This document shows, one piece after another, positions 28,714-37,922 of a stretch of 40,897 bases of DNA. A model generated the notes under the pieces. It was not told the DNA's origin. It ran no database searches and saw only the letters and a list, made by a program, of their open reading frames with translations. The position numbers and the translations under genes are program-made. The stretch is from Candidatus Falkowiibacteriota bacterium (lineage in GTDB: Bacteria; Patescibacteriota; Patescibacteriia; Patescibacteriales; UBA12465): assembly GCA_009995495.1 (NCBI GenBank), contig JAACPL010000006.1, forward strand, positions 20,055 through 60,951, in the 5' to 3' direction. Each line of letters opens with the position of its first letter. Position 1 is the stretch's first letter.

Positions 28714-30132
28714 TTAATCGAGCTCTTGATGTAAGTAAGTTAATAAGTTTTCAAGAGAAAATTTCTTCTGCTCCATCGTCTCTCTGTCTCTTAAAGTTAT
28801 CTCTGAATTTTCAAGTGTATCAAAATCAATTGTTAAACAATATGGAGTTCCGATTTCATCTTGTCGACGATAGCGCTTACCAATATTTCCATTATCATCG
28901 AACTCACATTTCCATTTTTGTTTTAAAATATCAAAAATCTCTCTGGCTTTAGCAACTAATTCTGGTTTATTTTTTAACAAAGGAAAAACTGCAACTTTTA
29001 TCGGTGCTAAACTAGGTTTTAAACTTAAAACGACTCTTGGCTCCCCGCCCTCATTTACTTCCTCACGATAAGCATTACTTAAAGCGGCTAAAAAAATCCG
29101 ACCAACACCAGCAGAGGTTTCAACAATGTGAGGAACAAAGCGTTCGTTTGTTTGCGGGTCAAGATAATTTAAATCTTGACTAGAAAATTTTGCGTGCTGA
29201 CTTAAATCATAATCGCCGCGAGCATGAATTCCTTCCATCTCTTTAAAGCCAAAAGGGAAATTAAATTCTATATCATAAGCCGCCTTAGCGTAGAAAACTA
29301 AATTTTCATGTTGATGCCAGCGTAAATTTTCCGGAAGAAAACCGAGCTTTAAATAAAAATCATAACGCAACTGTTTCCACTCGTTAAAAAATTTCTCATC
29401 ATCTCCTGGTTTAATAAAATATTGCATCTCCATTTGTTCAAACTCACGAGTTCTAAAAATAAATTGGCGTGCCGTAATTTCATTTCTAAAAGCCTTGCCG
29501 ATTTGAGCCACACCAAAAGGAATTTTTACTCGGCTTGAATCAACAATATTTTTGTAGTTAACATAAATTCCTTGGCAAGTTTCGCCTCGTAAATAAGTCG
29601 GCTCCTTAGTCCAGTCACTAGTAAAATTTCCTAAATTTGATTGGACTAATAAATTAAATTTCTTACCAGGAGTAAAATCTTTGGCGCCGCAAGTCGGACA
29701 TTTAATTTTATCTTTATTATTTTCAAAAATTTTATTAATTTCGTCTTCAGTCATTTTTTCATCAGCAAAAATTCCAGCATCTTCTAACAAAGTATCAAGG
29801 CGCAAACGAGCATGACATTTTTTACACTCAGTTAAAGGGTCGGAAAAGCCTTTAACATGGCCGGAAGCCTCCCAAATTTTTGGACTCATAAAAATTGCTG
29901 AATCAAGACCAACGACATCATCTCTTAATTGAGTCATTTCTTTCCACCAAAGTTTTTTAATATTATTAGCCAGCTCAACGCCATAAGGGCCGTAGTCATA
30001 AACCGCGGTAAAGCCTTCGTAAATTTCCGAAGATGGAAAAACAAAACCCCTTCTTTTACATAAAGAAACTAATTTCGCAAATTTATCATCGCCATCTTTT
30101 TTTTGAGAGTTTTCTTTTTTATCTTTGGTCAT
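28714..30132 (-). CDS. glyS: Glycyl-tRNA synthetase (single-chain class II type)
   Basis: LCKRRGFVFPSSEIYEGFTAVYDYGPYGVELANNIK; AQIGKAFRNEITARQFIFRTREFEQMEMQYF; PHIVETSAGVGRIFLAAL. Confidence 0.95.
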   Translation of the reverse strand: MTKDKKENSQKKDGDDKFAKLVSLCKRRGFVFPSSEIYEGFTAVYDYGPYGVELANNIKKLWWKEMTQLRDDVVGLDSAIFMSPKIWEASGHVKGFSDPLTECKKCHARLRLDTLLEDAGIFADEKMTEDEINKIFENNKDKIKCPTCGAKDFTPGKKFNLLVQSNLGNFTSDWTKEPTYLRGETCQGIYVNYKNIVDSSRVKIPFGVAQIGKAFRNEITARQFIFRTREFEQMEMQYFIKPGDDEKFFNEWKQLRYDFYLKLGFLPENLRWHQHENLVFYAKAAYDIEFNFPFGFKEMEGIHARGDYDLSQHAKFSSQDLNYLDPQTNERFVPHIVETSAGVGRIFLAALSNAYREEVNEGGEPRVVLSLKPSLAPIKVAVFPLLKNKPELVAKAREIFDILKQKWKCEFDDNGNIGKRYRRQDEIGTPYCLTIDFDTLENSEITLRDRETMEQKKFSLENLLTYLHQELD

Positions 30133-30143
30133 AAAATTATAAA

Positions 30144-31841
30144 TTACATTTCTTCTAAAGGCTCAAGTCCAATAACCTTAAATCCATTAATTAAAACTTG
30201 TGATAAATGTTTTAAAAGACTCAAGCGCGCCAGTTTAAGATCTTTATCAGCCTTTAAAATATTGCAATTGTGATAATAATCATTAAACATCTGCACTAGT
30301 TCAAATAAATATTTAATTAAATCAGCGGGATTATATTTTTCCGTGGCCGTTTGCAAAAGTTCTGGGTATTTAGCAATTTTAAGTAAAATTTCTTTTTCTC
30401 TTGGATCATCTAAAAGTGAAAGTTTAGGCATGCTTAAAGAAAAACTAAAACCACTCTTCCTAATAATGCTACGCAACCGAGCATAACCATAAAGAACATA
30501 ACAGGCGGTAAAACCTTCTGATCTTGAAGCTTCATTAAGGTTAAAGGTTATTGTTTTTTCTGCCCCAACTTTTAACATTTCAAATTTAATAGTTGAAATA
30601 GCTAAAGACCTAGAAATTTTTTCCGTTCGTGACGGAGTCCAGTTTTTATGGCGACTAGTAGTTTCTGCTAAAAGTTTTTCAACTAATTTATTTTTTAAAT
30701 CCTCATAAGTTATAACATTTCCCGTTCTTGAGGCCATCATCCCCTCTGGTAAAGTCACAAAATCATAAGAAAGATGAATTAAAGGTTGCTTATAACCAGC
30801 TAATTCTAAAACTTTAAATAATTGTTTAAAATATTGACCCTGTCTAACATCAACCACATAAATAGAGGAGTTTAAATTATATTGCTTAAATTTCTCTGAA
30901 GCCAGGGCTAAATCGGCGACCGGATAAAGAGCTGTTCCATCAGACCTTATGATTGGTAAAACCCCTAAATCATAAGCATTTAAATCCGCAATTATTGCCC
31001 CTTGGCTTGGTTGTAAAATTCCCTGTTCTAGTAAACGCTCAACTATCTTCAACCCCTCAGCAATAACCTCGCTTTCGTAAAAAATTTTAGAAAATTTAAT
31101 ACCAAGCTCGGTGTAAATATCATTAAAATAATTTATACTCCAAGCTCTAGTTTTTTGCCATAATTCGTAGTCAGCCCCAGAACGCTTTTCAATATTTTTC
31201 ATCACTTCGGCGACTTCCTCTTTAAGTTCTGGTTTATCACTTAATTTTTTACTTGCTTCAGAATAACATTTTCCCAACAAAAAGCCTTTTGCTTCTGGGC
31301 GCTCCTCATAAACGGGATTAAGTCGCCAATTCCAAATAGTTTTAGCAACATGAATACCAAAATCATTAATATAGGAAACTGGGATAACTTTATTTCCTTG
31401 AGTAATTAATAAATTTTTAACCGCCTCACCATAACTAATGTTTCGTAGATGACCCACATGATATTCTTTATGAGTATTGCCATTAGAATATTCTATCATT
31501 ATTGTTTTGGCTTCAACTTTTTTTAAAAAACCATAATTATACTTTTCCTTTTTAATATCAGCTAGAACGAAAGGAGCTAAATAACTATTTTTAATAAAGA
31601 AATTTAAGTAAGGTCCGGCCGCTTCAATTTTTGAAAATATTTCCTTAAAACTTTCATTATTCTGAGCCCTTTGAGCTAAGCTAAGAGCAAGTTCTAAGGG
31701 CTTTACTTTTTTTTCTTGTGCTAAAATAAAACAAGGAAAACTTAAATCACCCAAATGACTTTCTTGGGGATAAATAAATAAATTTTCATTCAAATTAAGT
31801 TCTGAGGCAATATTATGTTTTAACTTCTCCAAAAATGTCAT
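30144..31841 (-). CDS. argS: Arginyl-tRNA synthetase
   Basis: MIEYSNGNTHKEYHVGHLRNISYGEAV; LPEGMMASRTGNVITYEDL; C-terminal anticodon-binding domain. Confidence 0.95.
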   Translation of the reverse strand: MTFLEKLKHNIASELNLNENLFIYPQESHLGDLSFPCFILAQEKKVKPLELALSLAQRAQNNESFKEIFSKIEAAGPYLNFFIKNSYLAPFVLADIKKEKYNYGFLKKVEAKTIMIEYSNGNTHKEYHVGHLRNISYGEAVKNLLITQGNKVIPVSYINDFGIHVAKTIWNWRLNPVYEERPEAKGFLLGKCYSEASKKLSDKPELKEEVAEVMKNIEKRSGADYELWQKTRAWSINYFNDIYTELGIKFSKIFYESEVIAEGLKIVERLLEQGILQPSQGAIIADLNAYDLGVLPIIRSDGTALYPVADLALASEKFKQYNLNSSIYVVDVRQGQYFKQLFKVLELAGYKQPLIHLSYDFVTLPEGMMASRTGNVITYEDLKNKLVEKLLAETTSRHKNWTPSRTEKISRSLAISTIKFEMLKVGAEKTITFNLNEASRSEGFTACYVLYGYARLRSIIRKSGFSFSLSMPKLSLLDDPREKEILLKIAKYPELLQTATEKYNPADLIKYLFELVQMFNDYYHNCNILKADKDLKLARLSLLKHLSQVLINGFKVIGLEPLEEM

Positions 31842-31880
31842 AAAAAAACAAGAAAAAACCAAAGAAACAAGAAAACCCCC

Positions 31881-31922
31881 GTTATCAGTGGCAAGCTAAA
31901 TTATTTATGCTATAATGATAAC
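31881..31922. repeat. 7-bp inverted repeat (GTTATCA...TGATAAC) flanking a -10 element
   Basis: Arms 31881-31887 and 31916-31922. Confidence 0.45.
31908..31916 (+). promoter_or_regulatory. Extended -10 (TGCTATAAT) upstream of membrane protein and tandem PilB
   Basis: TATGCTATAAT, 53 nt upstream of ATG at 31969. Confidence 0.55.
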
Positions 31923-31968
31923 AGACTTTTAAATATTTTTCAATTTATAAATATAATTTTTAAAAACT

Positions 31969-32946
31969 ATGTTTTCTTATCGTGTTATTTTAAAACAGGC
32001 CCTGAAAATTACACTAAAGTATAAATATCTTTGGCTATTTGGCTTGTTTGCTGCCCTAACTGCTGCTGGTGGTTCTTGGGAATATAATCTCTTAAGCCAA
32101 GGTTTTGGCAAAAATTTAATTGACAGTTCTTACCTCCAGCTTGAAAAAATTCTAGCCGTCTTAGAGCTAATGGTTAATTTTGCTAATGGCTTAATCACTT
32201 TAATTACAAGTGATATTTGGAATATCTTAAATGCTTTAACCTTAATATTACTAACAGGCTTATTATTTTTCTGTTTTATCTGGTTAAGCATTAGTTCTCA
32301 GGGAGCTTTAATCAATGCTTTAAAAAAGATTTTAAAAGGTAAGCAAAAAACCAAATCAATTAGCTACCGTGAAAATTTGACTGTTGGCCATAAAAATTTC
32401 TGGCAAGTCTTAGTGATGAATATCTTAATCAAATTTACAATAATCTTTTCATTCTTTATCATTAGCATTCCTCTTTTACTATTAGCAATTAAAGATTTTT
32501 CCGGCTTAGCCCTTATCTATATTATCCTTTTTGTTCTATTTGTCCCTTTTGTCACTGGTTTCTCTTTGATGATGAAATACGCAATTAATTATCAAATATT
32601 TGAAGGACTCGGAGTTTTTAAATCAATAGAAAAGGCTTATGAATTATTTAGAAAAAATTGGTTAATTAGCTTGGAAATGGCAGTAATTCTTTTCCTTATT
32701 TCGTTTGTCGCGGCTTTAGCTTTTGCTCTTAGTGCTTCAATTATTCTTTTACCATTATTTATTACCGGTCTAGTAATTAATGCTCTTTGGCTAACCTGGA
32801 CGATAACTTATATAGGCATTGCTTTAACAATTTTCTTCGGTGCAGTGCTTTCAACTTTTCAAATTAGTGCTTGGACTGGATTATTTTTCCACTTAAAAGA
32901 AAAGGGTGGAGCTCTAGCAAAATTAGAAAGATTGCTTAAGAAATAG
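31969..32946 (+). CDS. Polytopic membrane protein of unknown function
   Basis: 325 aa with several TM segments; MFSYRVILKQALKITLKYKYLWLFGLFAAL. Confidence 0.8.
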   Translation: MFSYRVILKQALKITLKYKYLWLFGLFAALTAAGGSWEYNLLSQGFGKNLIDSSYLQLEKILAVLELMVNFANGLITLITSDIWNILNALTLILLTGLLFFCFIWLSISSQGALINALKKILKGKQKTKSISYRENLTVGHKNFWQVLVMNILIKFTIIFSFFIISIPLLLLAIKDFSGLALIYIILFVLFVPFVTGFSLMMKYAINYQIFEGLGVFKSIEKAYELFRKNWLISLEMAVILFLISFVAALAFALSASIILLPLFITGLVINALWLTWTITYIGIALTIFFGAVLSTFQISAWTGLFFHLKEKGGALAKLERLLKK

Positions 32947-32984
32947 TTTTTCCTGATGAAAAATGATAAATATTAAATTAGCTT

Positions 32985-35900
32985 ATGAGTGATTTGGCTT
33001 CAATCCAGAACTTAATAAACCCAAATAACGACGAAGAAAGCGTTACTGGTCTTTTTGCGAGCAAACAAAAAGAAATTAAGCTTAAAGAAATTGAGAAAAA
33101 AGCCAAACAAAAGGCTGACGATCTTAATCTTAGCTATATAAGTCTTAATAACTTTCCTATTAGTCCCGAAGCTCTATCATTAATTGAAGAAGAAGAAGCT
33201 CGAAAAATAGAAGGGCTCTGTTTCTTTTATGATGGAGACAATATTCGACTTGCCTGCCTGCAACCAAGTGAAAAAATAAGAGAAGTTGTGGCTCGCTTAG
33301 AAAAACAGTATTTTTGCCAATCACGAATTTATATAATTTCCCCAACGAGCTTAAATATTGGTCTTGAAGCCTATAAAACTTTACCAAAAATAAAAAAATA
33401 TAGTAGTGGCGTAGAAATAAGTGAAAAAAATCTAGAAAAATTTAAAGAAACTATTTCTAGTTACAAAAGTTTAAATGAAACAATAAATAATGTTAACATC
33501 AGTGATGTTATTACTTTAATTTTGGCAACAGCCTTAAAGCTTCGGGCCAGTGATGTTCATATTGAAGCCGAAGAAAATACTGTTAATGTTCGTTTGCGTC
33601 TTGATGGCGTTTTACAAGACGCGGCTACAATTAAAAAAGATGAATGGGAAAAAATAATTTCTCGTTTAAAGATTCTTTCGGAGGTTAAAATAAATGTTAA
33701 TGATAAACCCCAAGAAGGAAGATTTTCAATCTATCTTAAAGATAAACATCTCGATGTTCGCGCTTCCTTTTTACCAACCGCTTACGGCGAAAGCGTTGTT
33801 ATGCGTGTTCTCGATTCTGAAGCAACAACCATGGACTTTGAAGCTCTTGGTTTGCGCCCTGAATTGCAACCAATTTTAAAAAGAGAAATAGAAAAACCAA
33901 ATGGTTTGATTTTAACGACCGGACCAACTGGTAGCGGTAAAACCACGACTTTATATACAATTTTAAGTAAATTAAATCAGCCAGGAAAAAAAATTGTCAC
34001 CCTTGAAGATCCAATTGAATATCAACTTAAAGGAATTAATCAAAGTCAAGTTGATGAAAAAAATGGTTATAGTTTTTCTGACGGTTTGCGTTCAATTTTA
34101 CGACAAGACCCAAACATTGTTATGGTTGGCGAAATTCGTGATTTAGAAACCGCTGAAATTGCTATTCGCGCTTCTTTAACTGGTCATCTAGTTTTATCAA
34201 CTCTACATACAAATGATGCTGCCGGTGTAATTCCCCGTTTAACCGATATTGGGGTTAAGCCGTATTTTCTCGTTCCCGCAATTAATATTGTTATCGGACA
34301 ACGTCTAATAAGAAAGCTTTGTCCTAATTGTCGTAAAGAGCATGTGCTCTTAAGCGATGAAAGTGAACAAATAAATAAAATTTTAGCAGTCATCTCACCA
34401 AAATCAAACATTAGCCTTCCCGCCCATCTGCCAACAATTTATAAAGTCGGCGAAGGTTGTGAAGCTTGCGGTTTCATCGGTTATAAAGGACGTACCGGAA
34501 TTTACGAAGTTTTTACAATGAATGAAAAAATAAAACAATTAACAATTGATACTGTCCCAGCTTTTAAAATTCTACAACAAGCGATTGAAGATGGAATGAT
34601 TACCATGCTTCAAGACGGAATGTTAAAAGTTTTAGACGGAATAACTTCCTTAGAAGAAGTTTATCGGGTAACTGGTAATTTTGATTATATTAATGAATTA
34701 TACGATATAGTTATTTCACAGACCATGGGTCGCGGCGTTAAATTAAGTGCCGAAGAAATGTTGATGGCTAAAGAAATGGTCACTGATATTACAAAAATAG
34801 CCGCTATAGCAAAAGACACCCCGAGTGATAAATTAATAAACTTAGTTTTGTCATTAGGTCTCACTTCTTTAGCTGGAGATATACATATCGAGCCCACGGA
34901 AAGTTCAGTGAAAATAAGGTTTAGAATTGACGGAGTCTTACACGACATATTTGATTTACCAAAAACAAGTTATCTCCCTCTTTTAGCAGAGGTTAAAATT
35001 TTAGCTGGAGCTGAAACTAATGTTAAAAAAGCAACTTTTGATGGTCGTTTTAGAATTTATACGCCAGAAGAAAAAATTGATTGTCGTTTATCAATTATCT
35101 CTGGCGGTTTTGGTGAAACTATTGTTATCCGTTTACTTTCAAGTTCTGCCGCTAACCTTGAGACAGCCAAACTTGGTATAACTTCGGTTGCCGCCGAAGC
35201 AATGGAACGAGCTCTGAAAAAAACTAAAGGCATCATTATAACAACTGGTCCAACTGGTAGTGGAAAAACGACAACCTTATATGCGATGCTAAATCGTTTA
35301 AACAAACCTGACGTTAAAATTATTACTGTTGAAGATCCAATCGAATATCAATTGCCAGGCATAATGCAAACGCAAATTGATGAAGCTAAAGGTTATACTT
35401 TTATTTCCGCTATGCGATCACTGCTGCGTCAGAATCCAAACATCATGATGATTGGCGAAATTCGTGATTCGGAAACGGCAAAAATTTCAATTGAAGCCGC
35501 CTTAACCGGCCACCTGGTTCTTTCAACTATTCACGCTAATAGTGCCGCCGGAGCAATTTCTCGTTTCGCTGGTTTAGGGCTAGAAAGACAAGCTCTTGCA
35601 AACTCAATTGAATTCGCTATTGGACAACGTTTAGTCCGTCGGCTTTGTCCCCACTGCAAAAAGAAAAGAGCATCTAATCTAGAAGAAGAAACAAAAATTC
35701 GTGACTTATTTAAAACTATAAAAAACAAAGCAATTAGCTTACCAGAAGAAATGATTTTTTATGAAGCTGTTGGTTGTAATGAATGCGGACAAATTGGTTA
35801 TAAGGGACGACTTGGATTATATGAGGCAATAGAAATGACGGCTAATGTAAAGAAAGTTATACAACAAGTCGGTATTACTGATTTTGAAATAGAGGCGGCG

Positions 35901-35996
35901 GCGATTGAAGACGGAACCGTTCCGATGCTTCAAGACGGAATTCTTAAAGCGCTAAACGGAGAAACAAGTTTAGAGGAAATTTTTAGAGTTGTTTAG
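32985..35996 (+). CDS. Tandem type IV pilus/type II secretion ATPase (two PilB/GspE modules in one chain)
   Basis: Walker A twice (GLILTTGPTGSGKTTTLYTIL, GIIITTGPTGSGKTTTLYAML), Walker B region twice (GEIRDLETAE, GEIRDSETAK), Cys4 motif twice (CPNC..CEAC; CPHC..CNEC); N-terminal MshEN-like region. Confidence 0.95.
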   Translation: MSDLASIQNLINPNNDEESVTGLFASKQKEIKLKEIEKKAKQKADDLNLSYISLNNFPISPEALSLIEEEEARKIEGLCFFYDGDNIRLACLQPSEKIREVVARLEKQYFCQSRIYIISPTSLNIGLEAYKTLPKIKKYSSGVEISEKNLEKFKETISSYKSLNETINNVNISDVITLILATALKLRASDVHIEAEENTVNVRLRLDGVLQDAATIKKDEWEKIISRLKILSEVKINVNDKPQEGRFSIYLKDKHLDVRASFLPTAYGESVVMRVLDSEATTMDFEALGLRPELQPILKREIEKPNGLILTTGPTGSGKTTTLYTILSKLNQPGKKIVTLEDPIEYQLKGINQSQVDEKNGYSFSDGLRSILRQDPNIVMVGEIRDLETAEIAIRASLTGHLVLSTLHTNDAAGVIPRLTDIGVKPYFLVPAINIVIGQRLIRKLCPNCRKEHVLLSDESEQINKILAVISPKSNISLPAHLPTIYKVGEGCEACGFIGYKGRTGIYEVFTMNEKIKQLTIDTVPAFKILQQAIEDGMITMLQDGMLKVLDGITSLEEVYRVTGNFDYINELYDIVISQTMGRGVKLSAEEMLMAKEMVTDITKIAAIAKDTPSDKLINLVLSLGLTSLAGDIHIEPTESSVKIRFRIDGVLHDIFDLPKTSYLPLLAEVKILAGAETNVKKATFDGRFRIYTPEEKIDCRLSIISGGFGETIVIRLLSSSAANLETAKLGITSVAAEAMERALKKTKGIIITTGPTGSGKTTTLYAMLNRLNKPDVKIITVEDPIEYQLPGIMQTQIDEAKGYTFISAMRSLLRQNPNIMMIGEIRDSETAKISIEAALTGHLVLSTIHANSAAGAISRFAGLGLERQALANSIEFAIGQRLVRRLCPHCKKKRASNLEEETKIRDLFKTIKNKAISLPEEMIFYEAVGCNECGQIGYKGRLGLYEAIEMTANVKKVIQQVGITDFEIEAAAIEDGTVPMLQDGILKALNGETSLEEIFRVV

Positions 35997-36014
35997 GTTT
36001 AGGTTTAGGTTTAG
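35991..36014 (+). repeat. Hexanucleotide tandem repeat (GTTTAG)x4
   Basis: gtttaggtttaggtttaggtttag followed by a degenerate unit gcttaa; the first unit includes the ATPase stop codon. Confidence 0.85.
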
Positions 36015-36048
36015 GCTTAAAATTTTATAGAAAATTAAAAATAAAAAA

Positions 36049-36624
36049 ATGTTTAATCAAAAATTTCTGGCTGGATTAAAAACTTCTTACCAAGAAGCTA
36101 ATTCCGAAAGACGTCAAATAATTAGTGCTTCTAATAATATTTTGTTTGAGGCTAAGAAAACAATTTTTGCGCTCCAAAAATCTGATTTCAAAAAAGCGGA
36201 AAGCAATTTAAAAGAAATGGAAGCAGATTTTTTGGCGCTAGAAAAAAAATTTAGCCCTAATCGCTTAAATAAAGAAGGAGCTTTTAAAGCAGCAGCTGAG
36301 GAATATATGGAGGCAAAAACTTTTTTCTTAATTATCAAGGATAAAAAAATTGAGGAAGTTAAAGGTTTAAATTTTGACTATGAGGCCTATCTTGGCGGAG
36401 TTTGTGATATGATTGGCGAACTTGTTCGCTATGCGACCAATCAAGCGGCCCAAGGAAGATTTGCCGTTGTTGCTAAGGTTAAGAAAAAAGCCGAAGTAAT
36501 TATGGAAGATTTAGCTGACTTTGATATGACTAGCTATTTACGAACAAAATACGACCAAGCCAGGGGACATTTACGCAAGCTTGAACAAATGGCTTATGAA
36601 ATAAAGTTGAGAGGGAGAAAATAA
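36049..36624 (+). CDS. Translin-family protein
   Basis: 191 aa; LNFDYEAYLGGVCDMIGELVRYATNQAAQGRF...YLRTKYDQARGHLRKLEQMAYEIKLRGRK resembles translin DVEDYLSGVL..ELSRLSVNSVTAGDY...LRKRYDGLKYDVKKVEEVVYDLSIRG. Confidence 0.8.
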   Translation: MFNQKFLAGLKTSYQEANSERRQIISASNNILFEAKKTIFALQKSDFKKAESNLKEMEADFLALEKKFSPNRLNKEGAFKAAAEEYMEAKTFFLIIKDKKIEEVKGLNFDYEAYLGGVCDMIGELVRYATNQAAQGRFAVVAKVKKKAEVIMEDLADFDMTSYLRTKYDQARGHLRKLEQMAYEIKLRGRK

Positions 36625-36639
36625 ATTAGAAAATAGAAA

Positions 36640-37128
36640 ATGTTAATCGCAATAATTTCCGACAGCCACGACAATTTAGATAATCTAAAAAAATTTATCA
36701 ACTGGAGCCTGGAAAATAAAATAGAAAAAATAATTTGTCTGGGTGATGTTTGTAAAATTGAAACGATAAAATATCTCGCCCTTAGTTTTTTGGGAGAGAT
36801 TTTTTTAGTTAGAGGTAATGCTTGTTTATACGAGGCAAGCGAGTTAAAAAAATATCAAAATATTAAATATTACGGGGAAATTGGCCAAGAAATTATCGAC
36901 GGCTTAAAAATCGCCTTCGTTCATGAACCGGAAAAAATTAAGAAATTAATTGAGTATAATCTGGATTTCGTCTTCTATGGACACACTCACAAGCCTTGGC
37001 TTGAAAAGAATGGCGAGACTTTAGTTGCTAATCCGGGAACACTGGGCGGAGTTTATTATCAAGCGACTTTTGCCCTACTTAATACGGAAACAAAGAAGCT
37101 TGAACTTAAGTTGTTGGGGAGTTTGTGA
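36640..37128 (+). CDS. YfcE/MJ0936-type calcineurin-like phosphoesterase
   Basis: MLIAIISDSHDNLDNL; CLGDVCK; VRGNAC; FYGHTHKPWLEKNG; NPGTLGG. Confidence 0.9.
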   Translation: MLIAIISDSHDNLDNLKKFINWSLENKIEKIICLGDVCKIETIKYLALSFLGEIFLVRGNACLYEASELKKYQNIKYYGEIGQEIIDGLKIAFVHEPEKIKKLIEYNLDFVFYGHTHKPWLEKNGETLVANPGTLGGVYYQATFALLNTETKKLELKLLGSL

Positions 37129-37170
37129 AGGAATATGTTAAACTTAGAATAAAATTATTAAATTAATTGT

Positions 37171-37737
37171 ATGAAGTATCTAATTATGACCGTTGGCAAA
37201 ACTCATTCTGGTAAAACAACTTTTGGAAAGAGCTTGGCTAAAAAAATAAAAACCAATTGTTTAATAGACACCGATGAAATTGCGGAATTTTTAAAAGATA
37301 ATTATGGCAATCTATATAATGGAGATTTTTTAAATAATTCTAACGAGCTAGCCCCCGCTTTCTTTTTAAAAAAACAAATTGCTCATACTATTTTTGAAGC
37401 CGCTTTCAAAACAAATTTATTAATCATTTCTACAAGTGCAAACTCTACTAAAAACCTAAGAAAAGGCTTGGTTACTTTATCTAAAAAAAATAAACGCAGA
37501 GTAATAATGGTTTATTTTAATTTAGCGGAAAAAACTTTATTAGAGAGAATAGAAAACAGTAAAAGATCTAAAAAATGTCTATATCATTCTAAAAATTTTA
37601 AAGATTTACTTTTAAACAAACAATCAATTAGGTTTGAGGAGCCAAATAAAAATGAAGCTGATTATTTTTTTGAAATAAATAAAGCTGCTGACGATAAAAA
37701 AGTTTTCAAAGAAATATTAAAATTAATTTCTTGTTAA
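37171..37737 (+). CDS. P-loop kinase (AAA_33-like)
   Basis: MTVGKTHSGKTTFGKSLAKKIKTNCLIDTDEIAEFL. Confidence 0.7.
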   Translation: MKYLIMTVGKTHSGKTTFGKSLAKKIKTNCLIDTDEIAEFLKDNYGNLYNGDFLNNSNELAPAFFLKKQIAHTIFEAAFKTNLLIISTSANSTKNLRKGLVTLSKKNKRRVIMVYFNLAEKTLLERIENSKRSKKCLYHSKNFKDLLLNKQSIRFEEPNKNEADYFFEINKAADDKKVFKEILKLISC

Positions 37738-37796
37738 TTTTGTGTAAATAAAAAGACCAATTCCCAAAACTTTTATCTCCCTTATCCTGATTCGGA

Positions 37797-37899
37797 CAGG
37801 GGTCTTATTTCTCTTGACCTGCTCACGAACGAAGTGAGCTGAGAAGGTCCGCTAGGGATTTTTATGAAAAAATCCCATTCGCTCAGAAATAAACCCCTG
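37797..37899. other. Three-way-junction-like inverted-repeat element
   Basis: Outer stem CAGGGGTcTTATTTCT / AGAAATAAACCCCTG enclosing GACCT-GCTCAC..GTGAGC..AGGTC and GGGATTTTT-ATGA-AAAAATCCC. Confidence 0.65.
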
Positions 37900-37922
37900 C
37901 TCCTCATTAACTAAGTAAGATA

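Noticed and set aside
33160-35728. Antisense ORFs within the tandem PilB gene
   Set aside because: Antisense to a clear conserved protein; coding evidence is only on the plus strand.
35991-36014. Telomere-like repeat or linear replicon end
   Set aside because: Only four units, internal to a gene-dense region and overlapping a stop codon; no hairpin end or flanking subtelomeric features.
37171-37737. Zeta-type toxin of a toxin-antitoxin pair
   Set aside because: P-loop and DTDE motif fit AAA_33 generally, but no small antitoxin-like gene is adjacent; a kinase call is safer.
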